Shown: positions 10,675 to 22,606, counted from the first letter of the stretch. The stretch is 64,000 bases of DNA from Armillaria gallica (GCA_037576215.1 JBANDB010000003.1:2108001-2172000); one strand, 5' to 3'. Notes: a model not told the origin generated them from the letters alone. Made by a program: numbers and translations.

Positions 10675-10864
10675 GTGAGTATTTCATTCTTCCTTTTCGC
10701 TGTTTTCCCAGCCCTTCTTCATATGATGAATACCTATCACATTATCAAGCTCAACAGTCATACGGATCTTGTATCCACTGGTGACTCCTACTTCTGCAAT
10801 GCTGAATCTTTTTTTCTCGGGTTCGACGCTCCACATCATGATGCTAATACCTCTTCTTCTATAG
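10675..10864 (+). other. Putative intron of a non-coding transcript
   Basis: A good donor (CTTG|GTGAGT at 10674/10675) and acceptor (CTTCTATAG ending at 10864) bound 190 nt, far longer than the 42-65-nt introns of neighbouring genes. Neither flank carries a convincing open frame. The intron body contains box C and box D motifs, which would fit a snoRNA host transcript. Confidence 0.3.
10721..10806 (+). ncRNA. Candidate box C/D snoRNA
   Basis: Box C (ATGATGA, 10723-10729) and box D (CTGA, 10802-10805) are 72 nt apart inside the putative long intron. A C'-like TGGTGACT lies between them. The terminal stem is weak and I could not place the guide on an rRNA, so this is only a candidate. Confidence 0.3.
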
Positions 10865-11354
10865 GTTAAGCTGGTCATCTCCGCCGTTGACTTCTATACC
10901 GCGTTTGCTACGTACATAACACAAATAATATATCGATATGCATCTTATCATTGATCTCCCGTGCCAGCCTCATTCACCCTCAAGATAATTGGCGACCTCG
11001 CTGTTTGCATAGTACATCCAGCTGAGTAAGCGTGTAATTCCGCCATACCTGCGCCACGAATTTCCTGGCGGCTACAAGTCCTAGCGAAATGGCTGCCTTA
11101 AGAGTATGTAATTGTTGGAATGAATCTCATCAACCCTGGTCTGGAGTGCACATATCAGAAGACCAGCTCTGCTCGATAACAGTTTGATTCAACTGATGTA
11201 ACACCTAAATTTACCTCGAACCCATCAGTCTGTCACCTTGGGTGTTCTACTCACACGAACCATTACTGAATGATAAGCACTCCTTCCAGGCTGGTTCGGT
11301 TCTAAGCTGTAAATAAGATGGCCACGCGTATACGTATGCAGGTAGCGAGCTACC
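10865..11354. other. Intergenic; P450 upstream region
   Basis: No gene found. The stretch may hold the 3' part of the non-coding transcript described just upstream and the promoter of the P450. Confidence 0.35.
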
Positions 11355-13487
11355 ATGACCCTCGACATCTCAAGTATCGCTTTATTGCTGATTACTGCTC
11401 TGGGTGCTTCTATATGGTTGTTCAACACGCGCTCAAAACTGCCGCTACCGCCTGGACCACCTCGTCACTGGCTTTTCGGGAGCGAAATCTCCACTGAAAC
11501 GTGCGCCCAAACCTTTTACTCCGCACACTTTTAAGATTCACATATTATGCAGTCCCTACCTCCGCTACGAAGAACTCACTCAAAAATATGGCCCTATATT
11601 CTCGATGAGGCGGGGAATGACGGATATCATAGTCATTGGACGGTATGAGGTATGTGTATTACGGGCGCTGTCATTGAATGAGTGTCGTTCATCCGACTTT
11701 CCAGCCAGCGCTCGAGATCATGGAAAAGGAAAACGCCATTCTACAAGACCGTCCGAGGTCTATCGCCGTCCAGGAAACGCTATGCAGAAACATGCGTATG
11801 CTCATGATGCGTGCCGGAGAGCGCTACAAACGTTTTCGTAGGTACGATGTCTTTAAGCATCCGTGTCTTCTTGACCCTAAAACGATACTTCTTTTGAAGA
11901 GCCGTACAATCCCAGCTCCATCCTCGAGTCATACAGACGTATCAGCCGTTGCAAGTCAAGAATGCCGTAAATCTGGTGATGGATCTACTAGATGATCCTT
12001 CACAGCATATTGAGCACGCCAAACGGTGAGATTGATATGTATTGTAAATGTTTTTGTCTCATTGACCTTGCCCGTAAGGTATGCCGCGTCTGTGATCATC
12101 ACCCTTACCTATGGCAAGCCTTCCACGACGACGTATTCCGACCCCCTGGTCCAAAAAATTATGATGTTCATGCGCCGGTTCGGCACCGTGGCGAGGCAAG
12201 GCGCGTACTGGGTTGACACTGTGCCAATACTTCGATATGTCCCCGGATACCTCTCTGATCTGCATAAATGGCACAAGGAGGAGCTGGCCTTCTCTCGTTC
12301 GTCCGTCGACACAGTCAAAGACAAAATTGTATGTCTAGTCTTTTCTTTACCCTCTTCTTGCTTTTGATCTGGGTGTCGTAGAGTCGTAACGAGGAAATCA
12401 TTAAGCCCAACTTTGTCCAAAACCTGCTGGAGAAAAACGCGGAGTATCAAATGAATGAAGATGAGATCGCCTTTCTGTCTGGAGGACTATTTCTAGCTGG
12501 GGCTGATACTGTGAGGCCGGTGCTCACTGCTTAGGAAAGTCGACATTGCTGATGCTCGTCTCTCCAGACCGCTTCCGCAATAAGCATAATGATGATGGCT
12601 GCAGCGTGTTTCCCCGAGGCACAGCGCAAAGTTCAAGCACAGTTGGATACTGTCGTGGGTCCGCATCGTGGTACGTTCTATTTGACCACTCTTCGCCATC
12701 AGCTTCTCACATCATCTACGATAGTACCCACATATGCAGACGAATCAGACTTGACATTCGTTACCGCATTCATATACGAGTGCTATCGATGGTGAGCTTT
12801 TTCCGTGTTCCCGTATTTCTCGTGCTAATCCCCTGTCAAGGCGACCAGTTACTGCTGCAGGTGAGGAGCATTTTCTGAAAAAAGTCAATACGATGGACCA
12901 ATGTCATGGACAGGATTCCCTCATAGAGCAACTAAGGAGATCATATGGCAAGGGTACAGAATTCCTGCTGGAGCAACTGTGATCGGTAGCCACTGGTATC
13001 TCTCTCACCTCCTCGTCCCGACATGTTCTAACAGCGCATTTTGTCTAGGTCAATCGGTCGGTCTCCAGAGGTTTTTCCTGACCCAGAAGATTTCCGCCCA
13101 GAGAGGTGGCTAGATTCCGAGGGTGCCGTACGAGATGACCTTAAGTCGCTCAACTTTGGTTTCGGGAGAAGGTACGTAGGCAATATTTGTTTGAATCGAA
13201 TCGTATTCACAGCTCCTCATCTAGAGTTTGCCCTGGACAGCACTTAGCAAACAAGTACGTTATTTCTGAAGTCCTTGAAGACAAACCTGACGTATTGAGG
13301 TAGATCTCTATTCATAACGACGGCTTTTGTGCTCTGGGCGTTCCGTCTGAAGCAAATGGACGACTCTCCCATTAACACTCTTGCTTTCACCCCGACAGTC
13401 AACCTCCATCCTTTGCCTTTCAAACTCCAATTCGAGACACGGATTCCGGTAGATGAATTGAAGCAGATCTTGAATGACCCCATGTAA
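11355..13487 (+). CDS. Cytochrome P450 monooxygenase
   Basis: The ATG at 11355 starts a membrane anchor (ISSIALLLITALGASIWLF) followed by the Pro-rich hinge LPLPPGPPRHW. The remainder is split by many short introns (first at 11501-11552, next at 11650-11704). Diagnostic motifs appear in order: YEELTQKYGPIFSMRRG; helix I oxygen-binding FLAGADTTASAI; helix K E-x-x-R (ECYR); the PERF-type FRPERW; and heme-binding FGFGRRVCPGQHLAN with the cysteine ligand. The protein ends LKQILNDPM at TAA 13485-13487 and is about 500 residues, the normal family length. All catalytic motifs are intact. P450s of this type (CYP64/OrdA-like by general appearance) hydroxylate hydrophobic metabolites at the endoplasmic reticulum. 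The substrate is unknown. The O-methyltransferase at 6-7.8 kb is a possible partner only by proximity. Confidence 0.92.
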
Positions 13488-13552
13488 TATTGCAAATGCT
13501 CCCGCTTGAATTGTTTTCGATAGACAATCGTACATAGCCCTCTCTATTCTCT

Positions 13553-14311
13553 TCACATATCATCATCATTTTCTGACATTAACCGGCTGATGAAAGCACC
13601 ATCGACTGGACCTATAGAAAATGAGAACAATAAGAATGAACAGTGGTTAGAACTTACGGCCCATGCTCGACGTCAATTGCTTCCCCCGATAAGCTGAGAC
13701 CACTGGACTTGGGGTTGGCGGCAAAGAGCCAGTCGACGCGAACGTGTTGGTCGACGAGTTGGGGAGAGTGTACCTCAGTGGAGATGCAGTAGGATGAGGG
13801 ATAGATGAGGAGGGTACGAATGATGAGTCGGAGGTTTTCTACCAGATTCATCAGTGCCGCTCGGAACTTGATAAGGTACGTAACCAACTTTGGGTGTCAC
13901 AAGCTGGGAGAGCCTCCGTGCGGGCGTTGGCGACGCTTGGATGGTCTTTCGCTTTGCCTTTGCCGGCGAAGAAGGCGGAGGTATTGGGCGCGGGTATTTT
14001 ATGGCATAGACGGACTGTAGTATGTTATACACCAGCACACTGCTCAACGCCACCTCTTTTTCAACGGTCAGCGAAGAACAAAAGGACTCGGAAAACGCAC
14101 CTAGAAGACACAGGTAACCATATATCCCATCATACGCATCTGAGCTTGACGATACTGCACGAATGGCACGAAGAAGCGATGGCACTGGAAGAAGATGGGT
14201 AGCGACTGCCAGAAGGACGAGGAAGAAAGTGTTGGTTCGTATCCGAGCGATAGCTTCTGCACGATGAGGCTTGATGTAGTTGGATATCAATGAAATTTTC
14301 GTGTTCAGCAT
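13553..14311 (-). CDS. Small membrane protein, possibly nuclear-pore POM34-like
   Basis: The chosen start is the ATG at 14311; the frame is open further upstream but without an ATG. The N-terminal 110 residues carry two or three hydrophobic segments (TNTFFLVLLAVATHLLPVPS, then GIYGYLCLLGAFSESFC and SVLVYNILQSVYAI). A Pro/Ser-rich region (PTPARRLSQLVTPK) follows. After intron(s) the C-terminus reads SAYRGKQLTSSMGRPVDGAF then ISRLMSENDDDM, ending at 13553. The last intron (13657-13612) is clear; the internal exon arrangement between about 13880 and 13700 is not. The arrangement of membrane helices followed by a TP-rich tail recalls fungal Pom34-type pore proteins, but I have no motif that proves it. 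It is convergent with the P450, 65 bp away. Confidence 0.5.
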
Positions 14312-14966
14312 GTTTGTAATAATGAGATAAGATGAAACGCGTCGAAGAGATGCAGCAAGAAATTTGAACAGAGTGGTTGAAGAGCAAAAGGCGTGGGAAG
14401 CGGTCTTCCGGCCCGGGATTTCCAAGTCACGGTTAAACTCACGGTGAGGCTCTACACTATCTACTGTATTTTCTTTGCTGAATTCTTGAATAGGTATGAT
14501 GTTGCCAAGCCTTCGTCGTCTTATCTTTAATGATAAGGAATGCGCCTGGGACCTGGTAGTCGCCCATACACATTCCAGTGGTAGATCACTTGCTTCCGTT
14601 CACGCTCACAGCGGATGACCATTCGAACAAATTTTGTCTACCCCGTTGTATACGACTCGCCTACCAACGGCTATACAATATGGTCAACTAACGCTGCTAA
14701 CCAGGTGCATAAGTAGTACTTGTTGATCGAAAGAAAAAGCTTCGAGTCATTGCTACTCATCATATCCGCGCCGTTTCCCTGATGATACCAAAGCTCCCGT
14801 TGGTACTTCCAGGTACCTGTCTGGAAGTCTGAATCTTCAACCAAGCGGCAACCTAGAGGCAGCCGCCGGCTGGTTGAGGCTGTGTCGCTATTTGGTCCAG
14901 ACCTGCGGAGCAAATAGAGGCTAAAAATTAGACACGAGCTATTCGCGACGTTAACACCTTACCACC
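14312..14966. other. Intergenic; shared promoter region
   Basis: Divergent upstream region of the small membrane protein and the MPDU1-like gene. I see no supported gene. Confidence 0.4.
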
Positions 14967-15972
14967 ATGACGGCGCTGACCCAAAATCTTCCACCTTTCG
15001 TGCGCGACTTGGGAATCTCGATTATTGGGCAGGTAACGCCTTTTTCTCCTTATTCGACGGGGGCTAACTCGCGATGACAGGAATGCTACACGTCATTGAT
15101 AGAGAACTTGGATTTCAGCAATGTTGAGTGCATTAAATATTCCCTCTCCAAGGGCGTTGGCCTTGGTATCGTTGTTGGAGGTTCGATTGTGAAGGTACCT
15201 CAGATCATTCTCGGTGTGTTCTACCTCTCTTTGTATATGTCGCCATTGTTGACCATAGCGTGCAGTCGTGAAGTCTCGTTCTGCTCAGGGCCTGTCTCTC
15301 GGGACCTACGTCCTTGAGACCTTGTCGTACTGCATAACACTTCTATACTCATTGAGGAACGACTTTCCTTTCTCGACATACGGGGAGAATCTCTTCTTGA
15401 CCATTCAAAACGCCCTCATTACCCAGCTCATCGTGTTCTACTCGCCCAATCCTCAAGGGAAGATTACCCTTATCTCAGCGGGACTGACTGCGTTCATTTC
15501 TACGCTTTACTATCTACCCACTGAGATCCTCTCCTACCTTCAAATCGCCACCCTACCACTGTCGTTATTCGCCAAAATTCCCCAAATAACGCAGAATTAC
15601 CAATCGAAGAGCACGGGTCAGCTCAGTGCATTCGCAGTGATAGCTCAGGTTCTGGGGTGCATTGCTAGACTGTTTACAACGATGCAAGAGGTCGGCGACC
15701 CCGTTGTCCTGGCTGGCTTTGCACTGGCCCTCGTGCTCAATGGTGTGCTGGGCGCCCAGTTGTGGATGTACTGGGGTGCGCAGGCAAAGACGGTTGAGGA
15801 GAAAGTGCCCGAGCCGGCAAAAGAGGAGGTCATGACGGAGGTGCAAGAGAAAGTACAAGCTTATGAGCAACCTCCTCGTCCGCAGACACCGCCTCGTCCT
15901 CATACACCATCGTATAGGACCGGGACACCACCACCATCAGGTGGTAGGAAATGGGCACGGAAGTTGGATTAG
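14967..15972 (+). CDS. PQ-loop protein, MPDU1/Lec35 homologue
   Basis: Three exons (14967-15032, 15081-15213, 15266-15972) encode 301 residues. The family signature spans ECYTSLIENLDF, KYSLSKGVGLGIVVGGSIVK with VPQIIL (first PQ-loop repeat) and SRSAQGLSLGTYVLETLSY. A second PQ repeat follows (LPLSLFAKIPQITQNYQSKS with TGQLSAFAV). Seven hydrophobic segments are expected. The C-terminal 65 residues are charged and then Pro-rich (PPRPQTPPRPHTP), a cytosolic tail. MPDU1 is an ER membrane protein needed for use of dolichol-phosphate-linked mannose and glucose in glycan assembly. Its exact activity is unsettled. The start is chosen because exon 1 gives the usual short hydrophilic N-terminus directly before the conserved cysteine-containing block. 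Confidence 0.93.
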
Positions 15973-16133
15973 TCCGTTGCATTTTACAATATTTTATGTT
16001 TGATTAGTAGTTGCTCATTATTTATATACTTATCCTGAAGGTTGCATGGAAAACCCTCATATATACACTCGGTGTAATATTAAGACTTTTGGATTATCGT
16101 AACAGTAGAGATGATATGTTACAGGTCGCAATG

Positions 16134-17408
16134 TTAAGGATGATCGCGGTCATCATCAGATGGGACACTAGTGGAATGGCGAGAGGAGGATGTGGCTTCT
16201 GCTCTTTTATGTTCGTCACATGTACCCAGAGTGGATGCTCCAATCTCTGTGTCCGGTTGGCCAGATGCTTTAACAAAGTATAGTGGAGTGGATACATTCG
16301 TATATCTCGTCTCCTCATCATGAGATCTATTGTGGACCCGTATGATGATAAGGTTAAAGGCAATCCCGGCGGTCTGGACCTCCTGCAGTTCCTTCAGTCC
16401 CAGCTTCAAGAGAACGGGTCCTCGGTACTTGAACTCACCAAAGCACTCGTGATGTATACGGCTATGCTTCCGGAGACGTACGTTGCGCAGGTGATGACTA
16501 CGGCTAAGATCAACAGGCGCTCGAGGAAACCAAATACGTTGACATACTTGCAACACTGGTGTAGATCGCACCCGATTCGATGATGATCCTTGATCACAGG
16601 GACGAATAAGCAGGAGAATTGATCTAGGATAAATTTGTTGCCCACCTCATCGTTCGTTGCAATCCGTTGAGCCTGTCAGAATGAGACCCTGACAAGCGAG
16701 TGACTGAATGCCTGTACACCATCCGATCAACACTGTAGATACGGGCTACAATGAGACCTGTAAAACAGAAGGTTGCGTGTTAATGGCCAACAGAATAATT
16801 TACTGGTGACGGACACGTCGTTATGATATTCAATGCGATACTTATGCCCCAGAAGGAACTGATGATGGGCCGTAAGCTGGTAAGAGCGGTGAGGGCTTCT
16901 GAATGGATATGACTGATGACAACAATATTCAATACTGTTGTCACCAATGTTCCTATCCAAAGGAGAGCTGGGACCGCAGCTACAGTCCAGGATTTTCCAT
17001 AAACAATCCAGCAACGATATGTCTGCAGTACAAGGTCAGACCCTCTGCGGCACAACGCAGACCTATGCGCACCAGAATACCGTCCCCGATGAGGGTCTGC
17101 ATGTTTACGCAAGTAAACTTCAGGACCTCAGCGGCGCTTCCGAGGTTCGTGAATTGCTCGCTGATTCCTGTGGGGCCGAGTGATTCTAGTGCTCTAATAG
17201 TATTCAGCGCCACCTGCACTGTTGCGAATATGGGCATGGCCAAGCAGACGAGAAGCATTGGACGATTAATTTCGGACCAGGATTTCAGTCCTGACTTTGT
17301 CAAGAGGAGGGAGCGAAGGCATAGTCCAAACGTGACCAGGAAGACGCCCCAGGCAGCGCTCTCCAGGAACAGTGCAACAATGCTGGCTTCTTGTTCAGTG
17401 AGAGCCAT
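16134..17408 (-). CDS. Seven-helix membrane protein of a basidiomycete-expanded family
   Basis: The ATG at 17408 begins IVALFLESAAWGVFLVTFGL, the first helix. Helix 2-3 segments include NRPMLLVCLAMPIFATVQVA and the conserved MQTLIGDGIL before an intron. The next exon reads YRCWIVYGKSWTVAAVPALL, then WGISIALNIITT, LIVARIYSVD, RIIIESGAIYTS and GIAFNLIIIRVHN. The hydrophilic Ser/Asp-rich tail stops at 16134. At least five introns of about 50 nt are needed. The pattern LIGD....YRCW.VYG and the RII-ESGA helix are shared by a very large family of uncharacterised agaricomycete proteins. No ligand or partner is known. They are expected at the plasma membrane or another membrane. Confidence 0.85.
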
Positions 17409-17843
17409 GGATGTTGATGAATACGAAGAGGTTTATTTTTTCACCGTGTTAGACGGAGTGTATTTAGGCTCCAATGTGTTTGATACAGTTCATCAGCATC
17501 TGAACAAACGCATGACTCGATACCGGCATCACGTATCAGTGATATTTTTGCTTACCATTGAATAGTAAAGTGCTTAGCTCCACCGTTTCCTCAAACTGGG
17601 GTATAAGTTGTAGCGAAAAATATGCATCAGCCCTGATAGAATGGTCTAGCTGTGCGTCGGTGGTGATGCCGTTCTTCACATACAGTGCGCCCGACGGGAC
17701 TCCGTTGTGTATATTTTTTGCGCGAGGTGATGGGAATAAACATATGGGTAGGAACCTGAGGGACGTGTAGAGAAAGGTGGTGCAAGGAACAGAGATGGTT
17801 CGGAACCATCGGCCCGGAACCTTTCTTTGTCGTCTCAGACATA
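17409..17843. other. Intergenic; divergent promoter
   Basis: Upstream region shared by the seven-helix gene (minus) and the FSH1-type hydrolase (plus). No gene supported. Confidence 0.4.
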
Positions 17844-19043
17844 ATGGCAACAAGGTCAATACTGGTTCTCCACGGGTATGTTATCTCTAGAAGTTTTCAA
17901 ATGTCCGAATTATACTCAAAATTTCAAGGTAGGTATTCGCAAAATGCGTCAATCTTCAGCAAACGTGTCTGTAATATCAAACTCTCGTTAACAGTAACTT
18001 ATATCGCGATATAGCTTGGAGCACTTCGCAAGCAATGCGGGAAGGACATAGACTTGGGTGAGTCGCATTTTACCAGGTTGAGCTCCCCATCTCATCCCAC
18101 TTATCCAGTCTTCGTCGACGGACCACACATTCTGCAACCCGTGGATCTACAATTCAATACGGCTTCCATAACGCAATCGACGGAAAGTACTCTTTCTGCG
18201 TTTGGTGCCTCCGAAGCCAAGAACTCTGAGGATGCCTCTCTCACCCCTCGGGGCTGGTACAAAGCAAATCATGACAAGACGAGAGCTATTGGGCTCGAGG
18301 ATTCGCTTATGTTCCTAAGGGATATCCTCAGGGAGAGAAAATTCGACGTGCGTATTCTTTATCTCTCACCCCTTTACGTTTTTGACACACGAGTAGGGCG
18401 TTTTTGGATTCAGGCATGTCGTCTTTACACAATTGAAAGCTTGAAGTAATAATCTCCGCTAGCCAAGGAGCAGCGATGGCCGCTTTCCTGTCAGCTCTCG
18501 TACGCTTCAAACTCAGATGATTATTTTTACATTTAACGTTTCAACAGCTAGAAAAGCCTGAGGCGTATCCTCCATTCCTTGTTGACGGGCAAGCCCCGCA
18601 CCCCCCGTTGTCAGTTGTACTCACATCGTGTTCATGCACTCTCTGATAAGCTCGCGTAGCCAATTCTGCGTCTCCGTAGCAGGTTTTAAGATAGCTGATC
18701 CACTGTCGGACGCCGTATACAACCCAACTTACGCCACTCCAACTCTGCACGTCATTGGCAGGACAGACATTATAGTCACCGAAGAACGGGCGAATGGACT
18801 GTTGAAAGTTTCAGCCAATAAACGAATCGAGAGTCATGATGGCGGTGAGCTTCATACCTTCCTTCCTTCCCTTGAATGGCAATTGATACATATGGATGCA
18901 CAGGCCATTTCGTACCGTCGAAAACCAATTGGCGCAAATTTCTCGTTGCTTATTTGCACGACCCTCTGGGCAGTGTACCCTCACCCAGTAGCATGTCGTC
19001 AACCCCGAATTCTGGAACAGCAACTCCCGCAGCCACCGACTGA
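17844..19043 (+). CDS. FSH1/OVCA2-type serine hydrolase
   Basis: The ATG at 17844 starts MATRSILVLHG, spliced to YSQNASIFSKR, the oxyanion-side HG-QNA block of the FSH1 family. Exons continue with LGALRKQCGKDIDLVFVDGP, DASLTPRGWYKAN and a nucleophile elbow GVFGFSQGAAMAAFLSALL. The acid residue is in TLHVIGRTDIIV and the histidine in HDGGHFVPSK, so the Ser-Asp-His triad is complete. The codon for the nucleophilic Ser is split between a 17-nt exon (18397-18413) and the next exon at 18463, across an intron that begins GC rather than GT (18414-18462, 49 nt). The Ser/Thr-rich tail ends at TGA 19041-19043. Family members are small cytosolic esterase-like hydrolases. The physiological substrate is unknown. 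Confidence 0.88.
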
Positions 19044-19186
19044 GACGAATATGAGATTCTGAAGATACAAATGCGGTGCTAATACATATCCAATAACATA
19101 GATCCTACAAAACGACTCCTTGAAACGAAAAATTCTGATAGGCTACAAGTACAAATGAACTAGATGTGCGTAAATCAAAGAATGTC

Positions 19187-21173
19187 CTACGAAACAAACG
19201 ATGATCGCAACGAAAACCGTCTGAGCCTTCTCCATACCTTACCAACTACGCTCGGTTTCGACTCCTGTTCATCCATGGTCGAGGGAGTGCCTGGTGGAAG
19301 AATCGCCACCGTTTTCCTATGTTCCACAGCCTTCAACAAGGATATTGCAATTTTCTCATCTAGTGTCCACTCCCGATGACTCCGAGCTGCCAGCTGCCGT
19401 TTCTCCCGTCTCCGCTTAAGCATACGATGCTTCACTTCCACCTCTCCTTCTCGTCGCAAAGGTGTCGCCACGCTCACAGCAAGGTTGAAGTTAGACGAAG
19501 GACTAAAAATTACGTTTCCAATGTCTAGCCCCGAGTCCGCCGTCGAGGAAGATGAAGGTGAGGGGGTGTCGGAGAACTTGTCATCGACGTCTGTGCAAAG
19601 CCGATAGATTGACGCGGAGGAAGGGAGGGGCTGAATCGGACTATGGTCATCGTCATCCTGCAGTGGTACATCGGAAGGGAGTAGTCCAACATTGGAATGC
19701 TCGTCTCTGTGGTACAACGAAAGTCCCACATCCGAGTCCACAGAGCACATCGAAGGACATGGCAGAGGCGGGTGTTTCATTGCCGCTATCTCATCCCAAA
19801 GATCACAGATAGGGTCGAAAACAGGCTGGTCCATGACACCCCGGTCTTTTATCCGGTGTTGAGGGTCGTGGACGAGCAGCTGTGATGAATGTCAGCACAA
19901 CATGTTTACCAAGGAACGATAGATAACAAACGTTTCGGATGAACTCTTCAAATCTCATATCCCACCATTCCTCAGAGGACGAGATCTTTTCCATCTCACC
20001 GAAGGCATGACTAAAATCTCCCACCGTCCGGCAATCTCCCGTGCGAAATGGTACAGATCCCATGGCCAGTTCATACAACATCACGCCAAGACTCCACCAA
20101 TCAACCCTTTCGTCGAACACCACCAGTCCTTCTGTGTTACGACACTGGAGCTCAGGAGCTGCGTACAGCGGGGTGAATGTTACGACGTCTGTGGGCTGGA
20201 GCGTCACCCTGTTCCCACATCTGTCCATGTAAGAAGAAGCACCAAAGTCACCAACGATAACGTGTCCTGCAGCCGAGACCATCACGTTCGCGGGCTTCAA
20301 GTCCTGGTGGATGATTCCATTTTCATGGAGGAAGAGAACCGCGAGTACTAGCTCGGCGGAGAGAAGGCGCAAGGAATGTAGTGCGGCGTGCACTTGTTGA
20401 GGGCTAGGTGATGTCGGAAAGGCGTATGGAAGAGAGATGGAAGCAGGCACGCCTGATTTTCGACCTAGACGCAGGCGGGACGAAATTTCGAGGTCGGAAA
20501 GTGGGGTGGGATGATATTCCTATAAGTATAGATGTGAGTAATAAGACACACAGGGGATATAGCGGCGTACGAGAACGATGAACACGAAGCGCTCATTTTC
20601 AAAAGCCTCCACCATATTTTGAAGAAAGGCTGCACCGCTCCTGGACACAGGTTGCTCGGCTATCAGCTGGAGCGTTCGAAGTTCCCGCTGAACTTCTTCC
20701 ATCCCATATCGATGCATTCCGCTTTTTTGGAGGACCTTGATGGCGCGCAGGCCACAGTCATCAGGACGTGTACCCAGAAGAACCTTTCCGTACGTCCCTC
20801 GACCGAGTGTTCCGATTATGTCGAACGTGGAGATAGATGAAGGGACATTCGACAAGTCATCCTGTGCAGTCGAGTCTTGGAGAAAGGAGTCGTCCAGGAT
20901 TTTGGTTGAGCATGGACTCGACTCCAGCGAGGGCAGAGACGGGAGGGTATAGAATACATCAGTGATGATACACGGCTCCTGCGTGCTCGCCTTCATGGAA
21001 GTCAAAGAGAGAAATCGTCTGTGCCCGAAATTGATATTGGGAGGGGTCTGTGGCCCAGCCGCAGACAGAGAAGAGCATGATGTGGTGTCGCCAATACTGA
21101 CCCGGAAGACGTTTTCCTTGTTCGCTTGGACGTGACAGGTTGAATGAGAGGTATCGCTGTGCGAGTGGGACAT
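19187..21173 (-). CDS. AGC-like serine/threonine protein kinase
   Basis: Three exons start at the ATG at 21173 (MSHSHSD). A Ser/Thr-rich N-terminus of about 120 residues precedes the kinase domain: FDIIGTLGRGTYGKVLLGTR (glycine loop), LRAIKVLQKSG (ATP-binding Lys), ENERFVFIVL, then after an intron ENGIIHQDLKPANVMVSAAG, HVIVGDFGAS, and the activation-segment end TPLYAAPE. DWWSLGVMLYELAMG is the AGC-style helix F region. After a second intron comes LLVHDPQHRIKDRGV. A 200-residue Ser/Asp-rich tail ends in a basic region at 19187. The catalytic loop is HQD instead of HRD; Asp, Lys and Asn are all present, so activity is plausible. Among fungal kinases it looks most like AGC/Rim15- or S6K-related groups, but I cannot assign an orthologue. 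Confidence 0.88.
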
Positions 21174-21275
21174 ATCGCCAAGAACCAAAAGAGCAACTAG
21201 GTCAAATCCAAAAAAAAGGACCGCGAGTTTGGAAAGAAGATCACCCAGCAGTAAGAAATGAAGCCTAGATATAGG

Positions 21276-22606
21276 TTATCGTGCCTCCAGTTCAAGTTTA
21301 ACTTTCGAAGGTCGTATCGGCGATAGAAGAGATGGTCGTCTGGGTGTCCTGCGCCACGTACAGAACTCAGCTGCTTCTGCGAGAAGTATTGCTGGAACGA
21401 CGTGGGGGTTCTTGTTGAAGGACTGAGACCGACGTCTCGGTAGCCGGATAGTCGGGCCGATCACAGAGAACGAATTGCTTTTAATATTGGGGTTCGGTGT
21501 ACCATGTTTTCGGAGAAATTAGTGGGCACCAAGAAGCAGTTTCCTTTATGACTTGTACACTTTTTATGTATGAAACTCTGGACGCATATTGTGACAACTT
21601 TAACTCAGCGTCGAATACTTCGAATCCACTACTTGACATCGTATACAGTGTATGCACAGGACGAGTGCTGATGCGCCATGCTACAAGCTTATGGATACAG
21701 AGCTGGTACTTTTTCACTGGAGCAAATTTACCCCACGGACCTCTCCAAACTCGGTCTTTTGCAAACAAGGGCCCGCGGCGGTGGCGGCGACAGAGACCTT
21801 GGTGAAAGGAAGGAAGGACGCCTAGCCACGTGTTGTCCTTCAATACTTTTAATCGTTTTGGAGCTCAGTTGGGTGACTCCATAGATGATCTGATAATATT
21901 TGGAAGCGAATGGGGTGGGATATAACAAAATACAGTTTCATGAGACAAGTACCTCTGAGTCTGGATTAGGGTGAATAAATAAAAACCTTCATCTGACATC
22001 TTCCAGTTCATCGGCCGCTGTTCCTGGATCATAACATTCGACGTGTATCCAGTAAAGTATGACGACCAGACATGGTATCTCTGATGCATCGCCTGAGTGT
22101 CTGGAACTTGTCCTCGACGCGATATAATCCGGGTGTCACGTAGTGGTATTGGAGGGACTTCTGGCGATGGCAGCAGCGGATGGGACTTGGTTTGGGTATC
22201 GTAGTACGCTCGCGTCGAAGGCTGGGGCCCGGGAAAAGCTTTTGTCTGAGTACAAAGATCGCCGTATTCGCTGAGATTGTCGAGTTAGGGACATGATGCT
22301 TGGATCGTGGGACGGCGCTTGCGACTGGCGTCCAGAATGATAGTATCGACGGATGTGGAGCGAGGGAAGGTATTGGAGATCTAAGATATGCCTCCGTGTC
22401 GCGCCACCTTACGCGTCAGGGCGCTATCATGAAACCTGCAGGCCGACAATGGACTGTTGAGAAAGTAATGCATTAACCCCGTATCACAGCTCATCATCTT
22501 ACCTGTGGGGCTCTGGTTTTCTGTACTGCCTCAGGTTCAACGTCTTTGTCGTCGGTCGTGTCGCCTCGACGTCTTGAAACTGCCTGATATGATCCTCAAG
22601 TTCCAT
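21276..22606 (-). CDS. Possible multi-exon hypothetical gene, structure unresolved
   Basis: An ATG at 22606 begins MELEDHIRQFQDVEAT and leads to a good donor (CACAG|GTAAGA). A long open stretch around 22260-21960 reads SEYGDLCTQTKAFPGPQPST and later DTQAMHQRYHVWSSYFTGY, preceded by a fine branch-point and acceptor (CCTAAC...ATCTCAG). A final frame ends at 21276 with NKNPHVVPAILLAEAAEF and a basic tail. I could not connect these pieces into one frame with certainty, and the family is not recognised. It may be a real basidiomycete-specific gene or decayed sequence. Confidence 0.25.

Noticed and set aside
6027..13487. O-methyltransferase and P450 as a secondary-metabolite gene cluster
   Set aside because: No polyketide synthase, NRPS, terpene synthase or other core enzyme is present, and a kinase-like gene and a non-coding interval lie between. 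Proximity alone does not support a cluster.
16903..17565. 220-codon plus-strand open frame
   Set aside because: It is antisense to the seven-helix protein gene, whose family motifs and splice sites are clear.
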